A stretch of 64,000 bases of DNA from the NCBI RefSeq assembly GCF_017426725.1, contig NZ_JAERMS010000005.1:62001-126000 (forward strand). The letters run 5' to 3'. The notes under the pieces were generated by a model, which made no database searches, was not told the DNA's origin, and saw only the letters and a list, made by a program, of their open reading frames with translations. Each line of letters opens with the position of its first letter. Positions within the stretch are counted from its first letter, which is position 1. Of the stretch, positions 19,192-28,422 are shown in pieces. This DNA comes from Prevotella illustrans (GTDB taxonomy: Bacteria; Bacteroidota; Bacteroidia; Bacteroidales; Bacteroidaceae). Position numbers and translations under genes: made by a program.

Positions 19192-20271
19192 TTAAAGATG
19201 AAGTGCTGAAACAAATTTATCAAACATAAATTCCGTATCAACAGGACCGGAGGATGCTTCCGGATGGAATTGGCTGGAGAACCAAGGATTGGTCTTATGA
19301 CGGATTCCTTCATTAGAGCCATCATTCATATTGACAAAAAGTTCTTCCCAATCTTTATCCAAGGTTGAGGCGTCAACTGCGTAACCATGATTCTGGCTCG
19401 TTATGAAGCATTGCTCAGTACCAACTAATCGAACAGGTTGGTTATGGGAACGGTGCCCATACTTGAGCTTATAAATTGTGGCGCCACCGGCTTTGGCCAG
19501 CAACTGATTGCCCATGCAGATGCCACAAATAGGCTTGCGGCTACTGTTCATCTGCTTGCGAATAACATCAACCGCTTCTTGGCACATATCGGGATCACCG
19601 GGACCATTGGCAAGGAATAAACCGTCAAAATCCATCGACGTATAATCATAGTTCCAAGGCACTCGGATAACTTCGACATCGCGTTGGATTAATTCACGAA
19701 TGATATTGGCTTTGACGCCGCAATCGACAAGAATAACTTTCGGTCCGGCTCCCTCGTTATATTTAATGATTTCTTTACAAGAAACTTTATCCACGAAATT
19801 GACACCCTCATAATAAGCTTCGGGAATCATATCCGGCATGTCGTCAAAAAGAATCTTGCCCATCATCACGCCATGTTCACGCAGCACTTTGGTCAGTTGA
19901 CGGGTATCTATGCCCGTGATTCCCGGAACCTTTTCGCGCTTGAGCCATGAAGAAAGGCTTTCGGAAGCATTCCAATGAGAATATTGTTCACTATAATCAG
20001 AAACAATAATGGCTGAAGCATAGATGCGATCGCTCTCCATATAGGCAGGCAGACCGTTTGCCCGAATTGTAAAGGGAGGCACACCATAATTTCCTACCAA
20101 CGGATAAGTCAGAGTCATCAACTGGCCGGCATAAGAAGGGTCTGTCAAACTCTCAGGATAACCCATCATTGCTGTGTTGAAGACGACTTCCCCGGCAACA
20201 GGCTGTTCATAACCGAACGATTTTCCATGAAACAGAGTTCCATCTTCCAAGACTAAAGTTACGCTTTTCAT
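19192..20271 (-). CDS. carA: Carbamoyl-phosphate synthase, small (glutaminase) subunit
   Basis: CarA hydrolyses glutamine and passes ammonia to CarB. The 359-residue protein has the N-terminal CPSase domain (LEDGTLFHGKSFG) and a C-terminal class I amidotransferase domain with the nucleophile in GICMGNQLLA near residue 246 and the His-Glu pair in SQFHPEASSGP. Its ATG shares one base with the purF-like stop (TAATG), so the two are translationally coupled. Confidence 0.96.
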   Translation of the reverse strand: MKSVTLVLEDGTLFHGKSFGYEQPVAGEVVFNTAMMGYPESLTDPSYAGQLMTLTYPLVGNYGVPPFTIRANGLPAYMESDRIYASAIIVSDYSEQYSHWNASESLSSWLKREKVPGITGIDTRQLTKVLREHGVMMGKILFDDMPDMIPEAYYEGVNFVDKVSCKEIIKYNEGAGPKVILVDCGVKANIIRELIQRDVEVIRVPWNYDYTSMDFDGLFLANGPGDPDMCQEAVDVIRKQMNSSRKPICGICMGNQLLAKAGGATIYKLKYGHRSHNQPVRLVGTEQCFITSQNHGYAVDASTLDKDWEELFVNMNDGSNEGIRHKTNPWFSSQFHPEASSGPVDTEFMFDKFVSALHL

Positions 20272-22154
20272 TATATAAGGGTTGATTTATCTATATAATA
20301 TATAAAGGCCCGAAGGCAAAGGGTTGTTCCTCCCGGTGTGGGGTAATGCCCCGTGAAATACCAGTCTCCCTTGTGCTGTGGAATTGCCTGACGCAATCCA
20401 TCGATAGACTGATAGACAAGCTCTACAGGAGTTGTCATCCCTGTTGGCCGCAACATTTCCACAATTTTACGATTGATTTCCTCCACACTGAATGGTTCAT
20501 AAATCTTGCGTACAATATTATGGCGCTCGGCTTTCGGCTTTTGCAATTCCATCTTACACGCTTCATAAACCTCCAGCACATAATGCGTCATGTTGCGTTC
20601 CTTTAAAAGTGCCATCGTCGCACGAAAAACGCAAAATTCCTCCAACCGAGGCATGTCAATTCCATAATAATCAGGATAACGGATTTGAGGGGCACTGGAA
20701 ACGATAACTATCTTTTTAGGATGAAGACGATCTAAGATTCTCAATATACTTTTCTTTAGCGTCGTTCCTCGTACAATACTGTCGTCGATAACGACAAGAT
20801 TATCTTCATTTGCGTCCAAGCTGCCATAGGTTACGTCGTACACATGCGAAGCCAAATCATTTCTGGTATTTCCTTCCGTGATAAAAGTCCTCAACTTGAT
20901 ATCCTTTATTGCAACTTTTTCACTACGTACATCTTCATAAATAATCTTCTCCAGCTCTTCATGTGTAGGTTTATGCCCCAAAGACTCTATCTGGCGTATC
21001 TTTCGGTCATTCATCCAGCGTCTTAACCCGTGAAGCATCCCGTAGAATGCTACTTCGGCCGTGTTTGGAATAAAAGAGAATACCGTATGGGCCAAATCAT
21101 TATCAACGGCATTTAAGATAGAGTCCGTCAACTGCTCCCCTAACTTCTTGCGCTCTGTATAAATATCCTTGTCACTTCCACGAGAAAAATAGATTCGTTC
21201 AAAAGAGCAAGCGTGATTGCCTTTGGGTTCCAAAATAGGACTGATAAAACACTCGCCGTTTCTGGTTACTCGAAGGGATGTGCCCGGACAAAATTCAGAG
21301 ATATCCTTATCTTCGAGATCAAATGTCGTTTGCAAAACGGGGCGTTCACTTGCCACTGCTACAAACTCTTCATTCTTATAATAGTAAGCCGGACGAATGC
21401 CCCAAGGGTCACGCATCGCGAAAAGTTCACCGGAACCAGTCAGACCGCAAACAACGTACCCGCCATCAAAACCTTCCATGGAAGATTTCAGAACATTAAC
21501 TGTATCTACATGGTCTTCGATATATTGAGTAATGTCCCCGTCTTGATATCCCTGTTTCCGGGCTTCGACAAAATTACGCTCCACCTCCCGGTCCAATCTG
21601 TGTCCCATAAGCTCCAACATGATATAGCTGTCGCTGTATCTTCTCGGACACTGGCCTTGTTTTGTCAGTCGGTGGAAAATTTCATCAATATTGGTCATGT
21701 TAAAATTACCACATAGGCATAAATTCTTGGCACGCCAATTATTCCTTCTCAAAAACGGATGAACGTAAGAAAGGCCGCTCTTCCCTGTCGTAGAGTACCT
21801 TAGATGTCCCATATACATTTCGCCGGCAAATGGAAGATTCGCTTTCGCAAATGCTACATCATTTAGTTTTTCCGGAGAAAGATTATTGTAAGCAGCATGT
21901 ACTTTTCCAAATATCTCGGTAATCGCATTCGACCCTTCGGCACGCTCTCGAAACATATATTCATTACCAGGTTCCGTATTTAATTTTACGCATGCCATTC
22001 CCGCGCCTTCTTGGCCTCGGTTATGCTGCTTCTCCATCATCAGATAAAGCTTATTCAACGCCCACATCCAAGTTCCATACTTTTTCTGGTAATATTCGAG
22101 CGGCTTCAGTAATCTGATCATTGCCACTCCACATTCATGTTTCAAGTATTCCAT
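20271..22154 (-). CDS. purF: Amidophosphoribosyltransferase, long Bacteroidetes form
   Basis: The 627-residue protein joins a class II glutamine amidotransferase domain to a phosphoribosyltransferase domain, the layout of PurF, which starts purine synthesis. The presumed nucleophile is Cys8 in HECGVAM, so either seven residues are cleaved or the start is processed. The PRPP loop VVIDDSIVRGTTLKKS lies near residues 453-468. It is about 130 residues longer than E. coli PurF, with an insert early in the N-terminal domain (PLEYYQKKYGTWMWALNKLY). It lies in an operon with carA and carB rather than with pur genes. A related but distinct amidotransferase role cannot be excluded. Confidence 0.8.
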   Translation of the reverse strand: MEYLKHECGVAMIRLLKPLEYYQKKYGTWMWALNKLYLMMEKQHNRGQEGAGMACVKLNTEPGNEYMFRERAEGSNAITEIFGKVHAAYNNLSPEKLNDVAFAKANLPFAGEMYMGHLRYSTTGKSGLSYVHPFLRRNNWRAKNLCLCGNFNMTNIDEIFHRLTKQGQCPRRYSDSYIMLELMGHRLDREVERNFVEARKQGYQDGDITQYIEDHVDTVNVLKSSMEGFDGGYVVCGLTGSGELFAMRDPWGIRPAYYYKNEEFVAVASERPVLQTTFDLEDKDISEFCPGTSLRVTRNGECFISPILEPKGNHACSFERIYFSRGSDKDIYTERKKLGEQLTDSILNAVDNDLAHTVFSFIPNTAEVAFYGMLHGLRRWMNDRKIRQIESLGHKPTHEELEKIIYEDVRSEKVAIKDIKLRTFITEGNTRNDLASHVYDVTYGSLDANEDNLVVIDDSIVRGTTLKKSILRILDRLHPKKIVIVSSAPQIRYPDYYGIDMPRLEEFCVFRATMALLKERNMTHYVLEVYEACKMELQKPKAERHNIVRKIYEPFSVEEINRKIVEMLRPTGMTTPVELVYQSIDGLRQAIPQHKGDWYFTGHYPTPGGTTLCLRAFIYYIDKSTLI

Positions 22155-22211
22155 ACCTATCTCTTAGCCTATGATTTGTCGCATAAAAATTTACTATGCA
22201 CGCGATATTAT

Positions 22212-22253
22212 AAAAAAAGAAGAATGAAACTGCACCGCAATTAATCATTCTTC
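22212..22253 (-). terminator. Terminator of the polysaccharide export gene
   Basis: On the minus strand GAAGAATGA and TCATTCTTC form a 9-bp stem followed by TTTTTTT. It lies 18 bp after the export gene stop and upstream of purF. Confidence 0.75.
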
Positions 22254-22270
22254 ATTCTTTATTTCATTCT

Positions 22271-23065
22271 TTATTTTCTTAATATGTTTACTAATAGAGA
22301 AGCGACACTCGTAACAATACCTACAAACGAAAACCAAATAGTCGTTGAGCTACCTATCGCCGAACTCTTCGCTTTTACACGATTGGGCTCAACATAGACG
22401 ATATCATTCTGTTGCAGATAATAATAAGGTGAATTTATTAAATTCGCGTCATTCAGGTTTAATCGATGCGCCTCTTTCTGTCCGTCTGCATCCTCACGAA
22501 TTAACATTACGTTATTACGCTTTCCGTAGATGGTCAAATCACCCGCTTGGGCCAATGCTTCGATTATGCTCATCTTTTCTGTAGAAACAGGTACAACACC
22601 CGGATGATTAACTTCACCTGTTATCGTTACACGGTAACTTGCCATCGTAACTGTTACGACAGGATTTTCAGAAATCGCCAAATAAGGAGCAACCTTTTGC
22701 CTAATTAATTCCTGACACTGCGTCTTTGTCAGCCCGGCAACATGCAATTTCCCTACAACAGGAAAATTAATGTTACCTTCATTATCGACTAAATAGCCTT
22801 GGAGAGAGCCCGCGCCGGAATTCAATTGTCCCAAACTACTAATTGTGTTCTGAACTGCAAGATTAAATGGCGCTGCTGCCTTTGGATCTGTTGTAATAAC
22901 TGTTATCGTCAACATATCTTTGGGCATAATCTTCGCATCATAAAGCCCCTTTGACGGCTCAAGACTTATCTGATCAATGTTTTGGAAATAAGGAACCTGC
23001 TTACTACTTGAGCAACTGCTCAACAAGATAATAAGTACAACAACAAATGATACCGATTTTTTCAT
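22271..23065 (-). CDS. Polysaccharide biosynthesis/export lipoprotein, Wza-type
   Basis: From the ATG at 23065 the product is 264 residues, with lipoprotein signal MKKSVSFVVVLIILLSSC (Cys18). It contains a Poly_export domain (IMPKDMLTITVITTDP), then SLBB-like stretches (YLVDNEGNINFPVVGKLHVA and VTITGEVNHPGVVPV), and a hydrophobic C-terminal helix. Such proteins form the outer-membrane channel for capsule or exopolysaccharide. It stands alone: no Wzc, flippase or polymerase gene is next to it, and it has its own terminator, so its partners must be elsewhere. The ATG at 23086 would add seven residues that spoil the signal. Confidence 0.88.
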   Translation of the reverse strand: MKKSVSFVVVLIILLSSCSSSKQVPYFQNIDQISLEPSKGLYDAKIMPKDMLTITVITTDPKAAAPFNLAVQNTISSLGQLNSGAGSLQGYLVDNEGNINFPVVGKLHVAGLTKTQCQELIRQKVAPYLAISENPVVTVTMASYRVTITGEVNHPGVVPVSTEKMSIIEALAQAGDLTIYGKRNNVMLIREDADGQKEAHRLNLNDANLINSPYYYLQQNDIVYVEPNRVKAKSSAIGSSTTIWFSFVGIVTSVASLLVNILRK

Positions 23066-23276
23066 GCTACAATGATATCTAATCAAAAAATATTTGCAAA
23101 AATAGCCTTATTTTTTATATTCTACAAATTTTAAGGCGTAAATATCTAAACGATGCCGATATTGTCCTAAACGTTTTGCGATAAATGAAAAAAAAGGAAG
23201 CAATACTAAGGGCAAAAGTGTTACCCTGACAATAATAAACCACCAACGCATCTATTCCTAAAGTATTTTCCATTTT

Positions 23277-23410
23277 CTGGCGGAAATTGACCTTCGTAGG
23301 CCTACAATCTTCATTTTATGACAGAATCCGACTTTCGTAGGCCTACAATCTTCGTTTTATGACAGAATCCGGCTTTCGTAGGCCTACAATCTTCGTTTTA
23401 TGACGAATTA
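23277..23410. repeat. 41-bp tandem array with palindrome GTAGGCCTAC
   Basis: Three full units start at 23293, 23334 and 23375, again at an exact 41-bp period, with a degenerate partial unit before them. Each contains the palindrome GTAGGCCTAC (23296, 23337, 23378). It occupies the 444-bp gap between the export gene and the HU-LysM gene; the rest of that gap shows nothing recognisable. Confidence 0.9.
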
Positions 23411-23509
23411 TGTAATTCTGTTATACAGCTTATGCCCTAAATATATTTAGGACAATGTTGAAACAATATGCTGATATAAGAAAAGGTCTGGTCCTAAAAA
23501 TGAACAACA

Positions 23510-24745
23510 TCATCGAGATTTCTTCAGCTTCAAGGCCGGAATTTTTAAAAGATCTCCCGCCTTAACAGCCTTGCAATCATTCAAAACCTCAACATAGCAT
23601 TCCATATCCGGTCCAAGGTATAAGCGACTTAAAGACTCAAGCGTTTGGCCTTTCTTAACTCTAATTGTCGTTTGAACACCAACGATACGATAAGCACCTG
23701 TCCGAACTCTAACATCGCGTTTGTTCAACGCGCTAAAATCATTTTTTTCTGCATCAGACTTCTGCGTCTCAGTATCCTGTAGGTGATTCGCCGGTTTCGG
23801 CATAGGTGTCTTTTGACCCAAAGTATGGACTTTCCGGTCTTGCGATTCTCCTTCGTTCGTTCCATCCTGCTTTACTGCTGCAGCAGAAGCGTTATCGGTA
23901 GATGGTTTGACATCCGAATATTGAATAGATTGTGACTTTACAACTCGAGATGTCTTTTTGCTATCGATTATTTTAGTCATCAAATAATCAATACGTTGAT
24001 TGCGTTGATCAATTTGTGTAAACATATAGTAAAAGCCTCCAACGCAAACACACAGCAATACCAAACACAAGACAGATAATAAAATAATGATATGCTTTAA
24101 AGACTGTTGCGAAGATTGGGAATTAACTTCATATTGAACAGCCACATTGCTATTCTCTTCATCATTACACTCATTTGAATCAGCCGTCATTATGCACTCT
24201 TCATCAGCAGAAGCATTTGGTACGGTAGAAGTTTCATCAGTAGGTTTGTCATCTTCTATGATTTCATCACAAACCTCATCTTCATTTTCAACAGCGAACA
24301 TACATACATTCTCTTCTTGTTTTGTCGCGCCTACAATTTCTTGAACATCTGCCGTATTAGTAATTTCTTGCGAATCTTCTGTTGGAGCAACCTCTGTTTC
24401 CGAACTATTAAGTGCTTCTATGTCAACTCCTTCATTTATAGTTACGGTCTCAAACTGAGCAAACGGACGATTCACAAAGTCACGCAGGGTGGCTTCCGGT
24501 GTAAACGAGATTTTATCTCGCCCCTCAATGATAATCCGTTCACCTGTATTTACATTTATACTTTCACGAGCACTTACGCTGGCAACTTTAAAAGTTCCAA
24601 GACCTTTTACTTTTACAAGCCGGTCTGCCTGTAAACCTTCATTCAGCACGTCTATCATTAAAGAAACAAACTTCTCCATTTCTACTTTAGATAGTCCCTG
24701 CTCTTTCGCTACATCCTGAATTAAGTCATTTATCTTAATCATCAT
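23510..24745 (-). CDS. HU-type DNA-binding domain fused to a TM segment and LysM-like tail
   Basis: The 411-residue protein has an unusual architecture. Residues 1-95 are a HU/IHF-like domain (GLGTFKVASVSARESINVNTG). An acidic linker rich in Glu, Asp and Thr follows to about residue 215. One transmembrane helix (HIIILLSVLCLVLLCVCVGG, about 217-238) precedes a polar linker, and the last 55 residues resemble LysM (RVKKGQTLESLSRLYLGP). If the topology is as drawn, DNA binding is cytoplasmic and the LysM is periplasmic, so it could tie the nucleoid to peptidoglycan. Its ATG overlaps the HU stop by four bases (ATGA), so it is coupled to a second HU gene and lies behind rimO and ftsY. Confidence 0.8.
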   Translation of the reverse strand: MMIKINDLIQDVAKEQGLSKVEMEKFVSLMIDVLNEGLQADRLVKVKGLGTFKVASVSARESINVNTGERIIIEGRDKISFTPEATLRDFVNRPFAQFETVTINEGVDIEALNSSETEVAPTEDSQEITNTADVQEIVGATKQEENVCMFAVENEDEVCDEIIEDDKPTDETSTVPNASADEECIMTADSNECNDEENSNVAVQYEVNSQSSQQSLKHIIILLSVLCLVLLCVCVGGFYYMFTQIDQRNQRIDYLMTKIIDSKKTSRVVKSQSIQYSDVKPSTDNASAAAVKQDGTNEGESQDRKVHTLGQKTPMPKPANHLQDTETQKSDAEKNDFSALNKRDVRVRTGAYRIVGVQTTIRVKKGQTLESLSRLYLGPDMECYVEVLNDCKAVKAGDLLKIPALKLKKSR

Positions 24746-25029
24746 TGCCTCCTTCCGTTTTTCAACCGTTCTTTAACAGAAGCATTGGGCTTAAAGCTCA
24801 GAATCAGTTTTGGAGGGACCAACATTTTCAAACCTGTAGAGGGATTATTGACCACTCGCTCCATTCTTTTCTTTATCTCAAAAGTACCGAATGTAGGTAT
24901 CACAATATCCTCTCCTGCATCGAAAGCCAACATCATGCTTTCAATAACCGATGTTACCATCTTTTGGACTTCTGCTTGGGTATAACCACTTCGTAGAGCC
25001 AATTCTGATATATATTCTTTATTATTCAT
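24742..25029 (-). CDS. HU/IHF-family DNA-binding protein
   Basis: A 95-residue histone-like protein with the usual length and fold: VIPTFGTFEIKKRMERVVNNPSTG is the beta-arm region that grips the minor groove, preceded by two helices (ISELALRSGYTQAEVQKMV). It probably pairs with itself or with the HU domain of the fusion encoded next. It lies 7 bp after rimO. Confidence 0.93.
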   Translation of the reverse strand: MNNKEYISELALRSGYTQAEVQKMVTSVIESMMLAFDAGEDIVIPTFGTFEIKKRMERVVNNPSTGLKMLVPPKLILSFKPNASVKERLKNGRRQ

Positions 25030-25036
25030 TTGAGCG

Positions 25037-26335
25037 CTAAACTATTTGTCCATAAAGATCAAACTCTTCAGCCTGAACGATCTTCACCTGATAAAAGTTT
25101 CCCACACGTAGCTTCTTCTCACCAACAGGTATCAAGACTTCCGGATCAACTTCCGGAGAACAGAATTCTGTACGACCAACATAATATTGTCCTTCTTTCC
25201 TATCAAGAATAACCTTCATTACCTTACCAATCTTTTCGGATTCAAGTTCAGCGCTTATATGTTGCTGTACTTCCATAAGGTAATCAAGACGCTTCTGTTT
25301 AACCTCTTCGGGAATGTTGTCCGTATAATGTTCGGCGCTAAAAGTTCCCTCTTCCTCTGAATAAACAAAAGCTCCCAAACGTTCGAATCTTGCCCATTTG
25401 ATAAATTCTATCAGCTCGTTAAAATCTTCATCCGTTTCACCTGGAAAACCGACAAGCATCGTCGTACGAAGATGAATACCAGAGACTCGAGCACGGATTT
25501 GCCTAATCAACTCCATGGTCTCTTCCTTGGTAACATTACGACGCATAGCCGTCAATACAGAATTAGATATATGTTGAAGGGCTATATCCAGATATTTACA
25601 GACATTGTCTTTCTCCTTCATCACGTCTAATAAATCCAAAGGGAATTGATTTGGATAAGCATAGTGCAGTCTTATCCATTTTACGCCCGGAATATCCGCA
25701 ATATCACGAATCAAATCTGCAATATGTCGCTTACCATCTATATCTACGCCATAATAAGTAAGTTCCTGTGCTATCACTTGAAACTCCTTGACTCCGGAAG
25801 CCACCATCGACCTTACTTCTTCTAAAATCTCTTGCTTAGGCCTTGAAACATGCCTGCCTGTAATAATAGGAATCGCACAATAAGCACAATGACGGTCACA
25901 GCCCTCGGCTATTTTGAGATAGGCATAGTGGCGTGGGGTCGTCAAATGACGAAGTCCATTACATGAGGGAATATCGGCCTTCCCTAAATCCGTCAACAAT
26001 TGTTTATAATTAAACTTGCCATAGAATCTATCTACTTCGGGTATCTCTTTTTCCAATTCATCCTTATATCGTTGCGAGAGGCAGCCCATTACAAAAAGCT
26101 TATTGATTTTACCTTCGTTTTTAGCGTTCACGAACTCAAGAATGGTGTTGATGCTCTCCTCTTTTGCCGACTCTATAAAACCACAAGTATTGACAACAAC
26201 GATTTCGCCTTGTGGTCTTTTGCTATCATGCGTACAATAAAATCCATTGGCTTCAAACTGTTTCATAAGGAGTTCGCTGTCAACAAGGTTCTTCGAACAC
26301 CCCATGGTAATAATATCTATTTGATTCTTCTTCAT
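25037..26335 (-). CDS. rimO: Ribosomal protein S12 methylthiotransferase
   Basis: RimO adds a methylthio group to an aspartate of ribosomal protein S12. The 432-residue protein has the N-terminal UPF0004 domain with cysteines 13, 51 and 85, the radical SAM motif CDRHCAYC (Cys146, 150, 153) and a C-terminal TRAM domain (VILDRKEGQYYVGRTEF). These two iron-sulfur sites and the GCSKNLVDSE start distinguish it from MiaB. It follows ftsY by 8 bp. Confidence 0.95.
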   Translation of the reverse strand: MKKNQIDIITMGCSKNLVDSELLMKQFEANGFYCTHDSKRPQGEIVVVNTCGFIESAKEESINTILEFVNAKNEGKINKLFVMGCLSQRYKDELEKEIPEVDRFYGKFNYKQLLTDLGKADIPSCNGLRHLTTPRHYAYLKIAEGCDRHCAYCAIPIITGRHVSRPKQEILEEVRSMVASGVKEFQVIAQELTYYGVDIDGKRHIADLIRDIADIPGVKWIRLHYAYPNQFPLDLLDVMKEKDNVCKYLDIALQHISNSVLTAMRRNVTKEETMELIRQIRARVSGIHLRTTMLVGFPGETDEDFNELIEFIKWARFERLGAFVYSEEEGTFSAEHYTDNIPEEVKQKRLDYLMEVQQHISAELESEKIGKVMKVILDRKEGQYYVGRTEFCSPEVDPEVLIPVGEKKLRVGNFYQVKIVQAEEFDLYGQIV

Positions 26336-26343
26336 CAGCCTCC

Positions 26344-27297
26344 TTATTTCTTAAACAAAGAATCAACAAATTCATTTCTATTGAATAATTGCAAATCTTC
26401 AAGCTTCTCGCCAAGTCCGATATACTTTACGGGAACTTTCAATTGATCGCTAATACCAATTACCACACCACCTTTGGCTGTACCATCCAGTTTGGTTATA
26501 GCCAAACTGGTAATATTTGTCACTGCCGAAAATTGCTTTGCCTGCTCAAAAGCATTCTGTCCGGTACTCCCGTCCAACACCAAAAGAACTTCATTCGGCG
26601 CAGAGGGAATTACTTTCTTCATAACATCCTTAATCTTTTTCAGCTCGTTCATCAAACCTATCTTGTTATGCAATCTGCCCGCAGTGTCAATTAAAACAAC
26701 ATCCGCGTGATTTGCCTTGGCACTTTGCAAGGTATCGAAAGCTACGGAAGCGGGATCAGCCCCCATCTGCTGCTTCACGACAGGCACCCCTACTCGCTCG
26801 CCCCAAATACTTATTTGATCAACGGCTGCGGCCCGAAAGGTATCAGCGGCACCTAAATATACTTGCTTGCCTGCTTGTTTAAACTGGTGTGCCAATTTTC
26901 CGATAGTCGTCGTTTTACCGACACCATTCACGCCTACGACCAAGATTACATAAGGTTCACCTGTATTGGGTAAATCCCAGTTGTCATTATCTTCCGAATT
27001 GTTTTCAGCCAGCAAAGCGACTATTTCTTCCCTTAAAATATTATTAAGCTCCGAAGTAGATACATACTTATCCTTTGCAACACGGGCCTCAATTCGTTCT
27101 ATCACTTTCAAAGTCGTATCAACTCCGACATCACTGGTAATTAGGACCTCTTCAAGATTATCTAACACATCATCATCAACCTTCGACTTTCCCGCAATGG
27201 CACGAGACAGTTTGTCGAAAACGCTCTGCTTGGTTTTCTCCAGCCCTTGGTCCAAAGTTTCTTTCTTTTTTTTATTAAATAATCCGAATATTCCCAT
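26344..27297 (-). CDS. ftsY: Signal recognition particle receptor FtsY
   Basis: FtsY is the SRP receptor that brings membrane-protein-synthesising ribosomes to SecYEG. The 317-residue protein is the short form without a long acidic A domain. It has the helical N domain (residues 1-100), the P-loop GVNGVGKTTT at 122-131, DTAGRLHN and the TKLDGTAKGG guanine-recognition block. It heads the unit ftsY-rimO-HU-HU/LysM and has a consensus promoter. Confidence 0.96.
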   Translation of the reverse strand: MGIFGLFNKKKKETLDQGLEKTKQSVFDKLSRAIAGKSKVDDDVLDNLEEVLITSDVGVDTTLKVIERIEARVAKDKYVSTSELNNILREEIVALLAENNSEDNDNWDLPNTGEPYVILVVGVNGVGKTTTIGKLAHQFKQAGKQVYLGAADTFRAAAVDQISIWGERVGVPVVKQQMGADPASVAFDTLQSAKANHADVVLIDTAGRLHNKIGLMNELKKIKDVMKKVIPSAPNEVLLVLDGSTGQNAFEQAKQFSAVTNITSLAITKLDGTAKGGVVIGISDQLKVPVKYIGLGEKLEDLQLFNRNEFVDSLFKK

Positions 27298-27347
27298 TAT
27301 TGATTTTATTAGAATTTTGTATTAAATCATTGAATCTTATTATTTTG

Positions 27348-27379
27348 CAAAGATAGTAAAACTTTTCGAATTGTTCAAA
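27348..27379 (-). promoter_or_regulatory. ftsY operon promoter
   Basis: Minus strand: TTTG at 27376-27379, 20 bp, TATCTTTG at 27348-27355, about 50 bp before the ftsY start. The -33 box lies within the T-run of the preceding atp terminator. Confidence 0.7.
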
Positions 27380-27408
27380 AAAAGGCGAACCTCATAGGGC
27401 TCACCTTT
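27377..27408 (-). terminator. atp operon terminator
   Basis: On the minus strand a 10-bp stem (27398-27407 with 27382-27391, two G-U pairs) and a 6-nt loop precede a run of T (27377-27382). It ends the ATP synthase operon 24 bp after the atpG stop. Confidence 0.75.
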
Positions 27409-27431
27409 ATTGATTAGAAAGAAAAGAATCA

Positions 27432-28403
27432 TCAATTATTCACACTACCACCCACAATATCAAGCAACTCACTTGTTATCGCTTGCTGGCGGCTCTTGTT
27501 ATATTGTAAATTCAGCATGCGCAGCAACTCATCGGCATTATCTGTCGCCGTTTGCATGGCAACCATGCGGGCGGCATGCTCACTGGCGTTACTGTCAAGC
27601 AGAGCTGTAAAAACTTGCAGATTTAATTCTTTGGGAATCAATGAATTCAATACTGCATCCAAGTCGGGTTCCACAATAAAATTATCATTAATGGCATGAG
27701 CCGTCACAGACGCAGGACCGGCCTCGCCAGCCTTACGTTTACGCAAATACTCCTGCGCTTTGGCTGTCGCGACATTACTCGAGAGATCTCTGTCGTTTTC
27801 ACGTCCGATGCTTTCTGTAGAAAGATCTATTGGGAGGAATATCTTGCGTGTCAAAATTTGACTGCCTGCTGACTTGAAGTGATGATAAATAAGTTCCACC
27901 TTATCTACTTCACTATCAACAAACTTCTCTCGCAATTCTTGAGAAATCAATGCACAGTCACCGGCATTAGGCTTGTCGGCCAATGCCAAGAAACTCCCGG
28001 CAACACGCAATCCTCGTTTATTGGCATACTCTTCAGCCTTATGCCCAATGGGATAAACGACAATATCCTCAACGCCCGCAGCCGTATATTCATCAATGGC
28101 AGTCTGCAACAACTTAAGCACATTATTATTAAAGCCACCACACAACGAACTATTGCTGGTAAAAACCACAAGTGCCACGTGCCTAACTTTCCGCTTCACC
28201 TCAAACTCATTCTGAATTTCAGGTACTGTCACGAGGAAAGACTTCAAGATATGCTCCAATAAATTCTCATAAGGCAACATGTTCTGTATCGCAGTTTGGG
28301 CATGATGCAATTTACTCGAAGCCACCATTTTCATGGCGCTCGTAATCTTACGAGTGTTGTTTACAGAAGCTATACGCGTCTTAATTTCTTTTAATGACGG
28401 CAT
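27432..28403 (-). CDS. atpG: ATP synthase F1 subunit gamma
   Basis: Gamma is the central shaft that couples ring rotation to catalysis. The 323-residue protein starts with the standard MPSLKEIKTRIASVNNTRKITSAMKMV helix (shown in part: SVNNTRKITSAMKMV) and ends with the conserved AARMVAMQTATDNADELL and NKSRQQAITSELLDIVGG. It is about 35 residues longer than E. coli gamma because of an insert around FIVEPDLDAVLNSL and the Lys/Arg-rich EYLRKRKAGEAG. It is the last gene of the operon. Confidence 0.95.
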   Translation of the reverse strand: MPSLKEIKTRIASVNNTRKITSAMKMVASSKLHHAQTAIQNMLPYENLLEHILKSFLVTVPEIQNEFEVKRKVRHVALVVFTSNSSLCGGFNNNVLKLLQTAIDEYTAAGVEDIVVYPIGHKAEEYANKRGLRVAGSFLALADKPNAGDCALISQELREKFVDSEVDKVELIYHHFKSAGSQILTRKIFLPIDLSTESIGRENDRDLSSNVATAKAQEYLRKRKAGEAGPASVTAHAINDNFIVEPDLDAVLNSLIPKELNLQVFTALLDSNASEHAARMVAMQTATDNADELLRMLNLQYNKSRQQAITSELLDIVGGSVNN

Positions 28404-28422
28404 AATCTATCGCATTTATTGA

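Noticed and set aside
23277..23410. CRISPR array
   Set aside because: Same reason: the whole unit repeats and there are no spacers.
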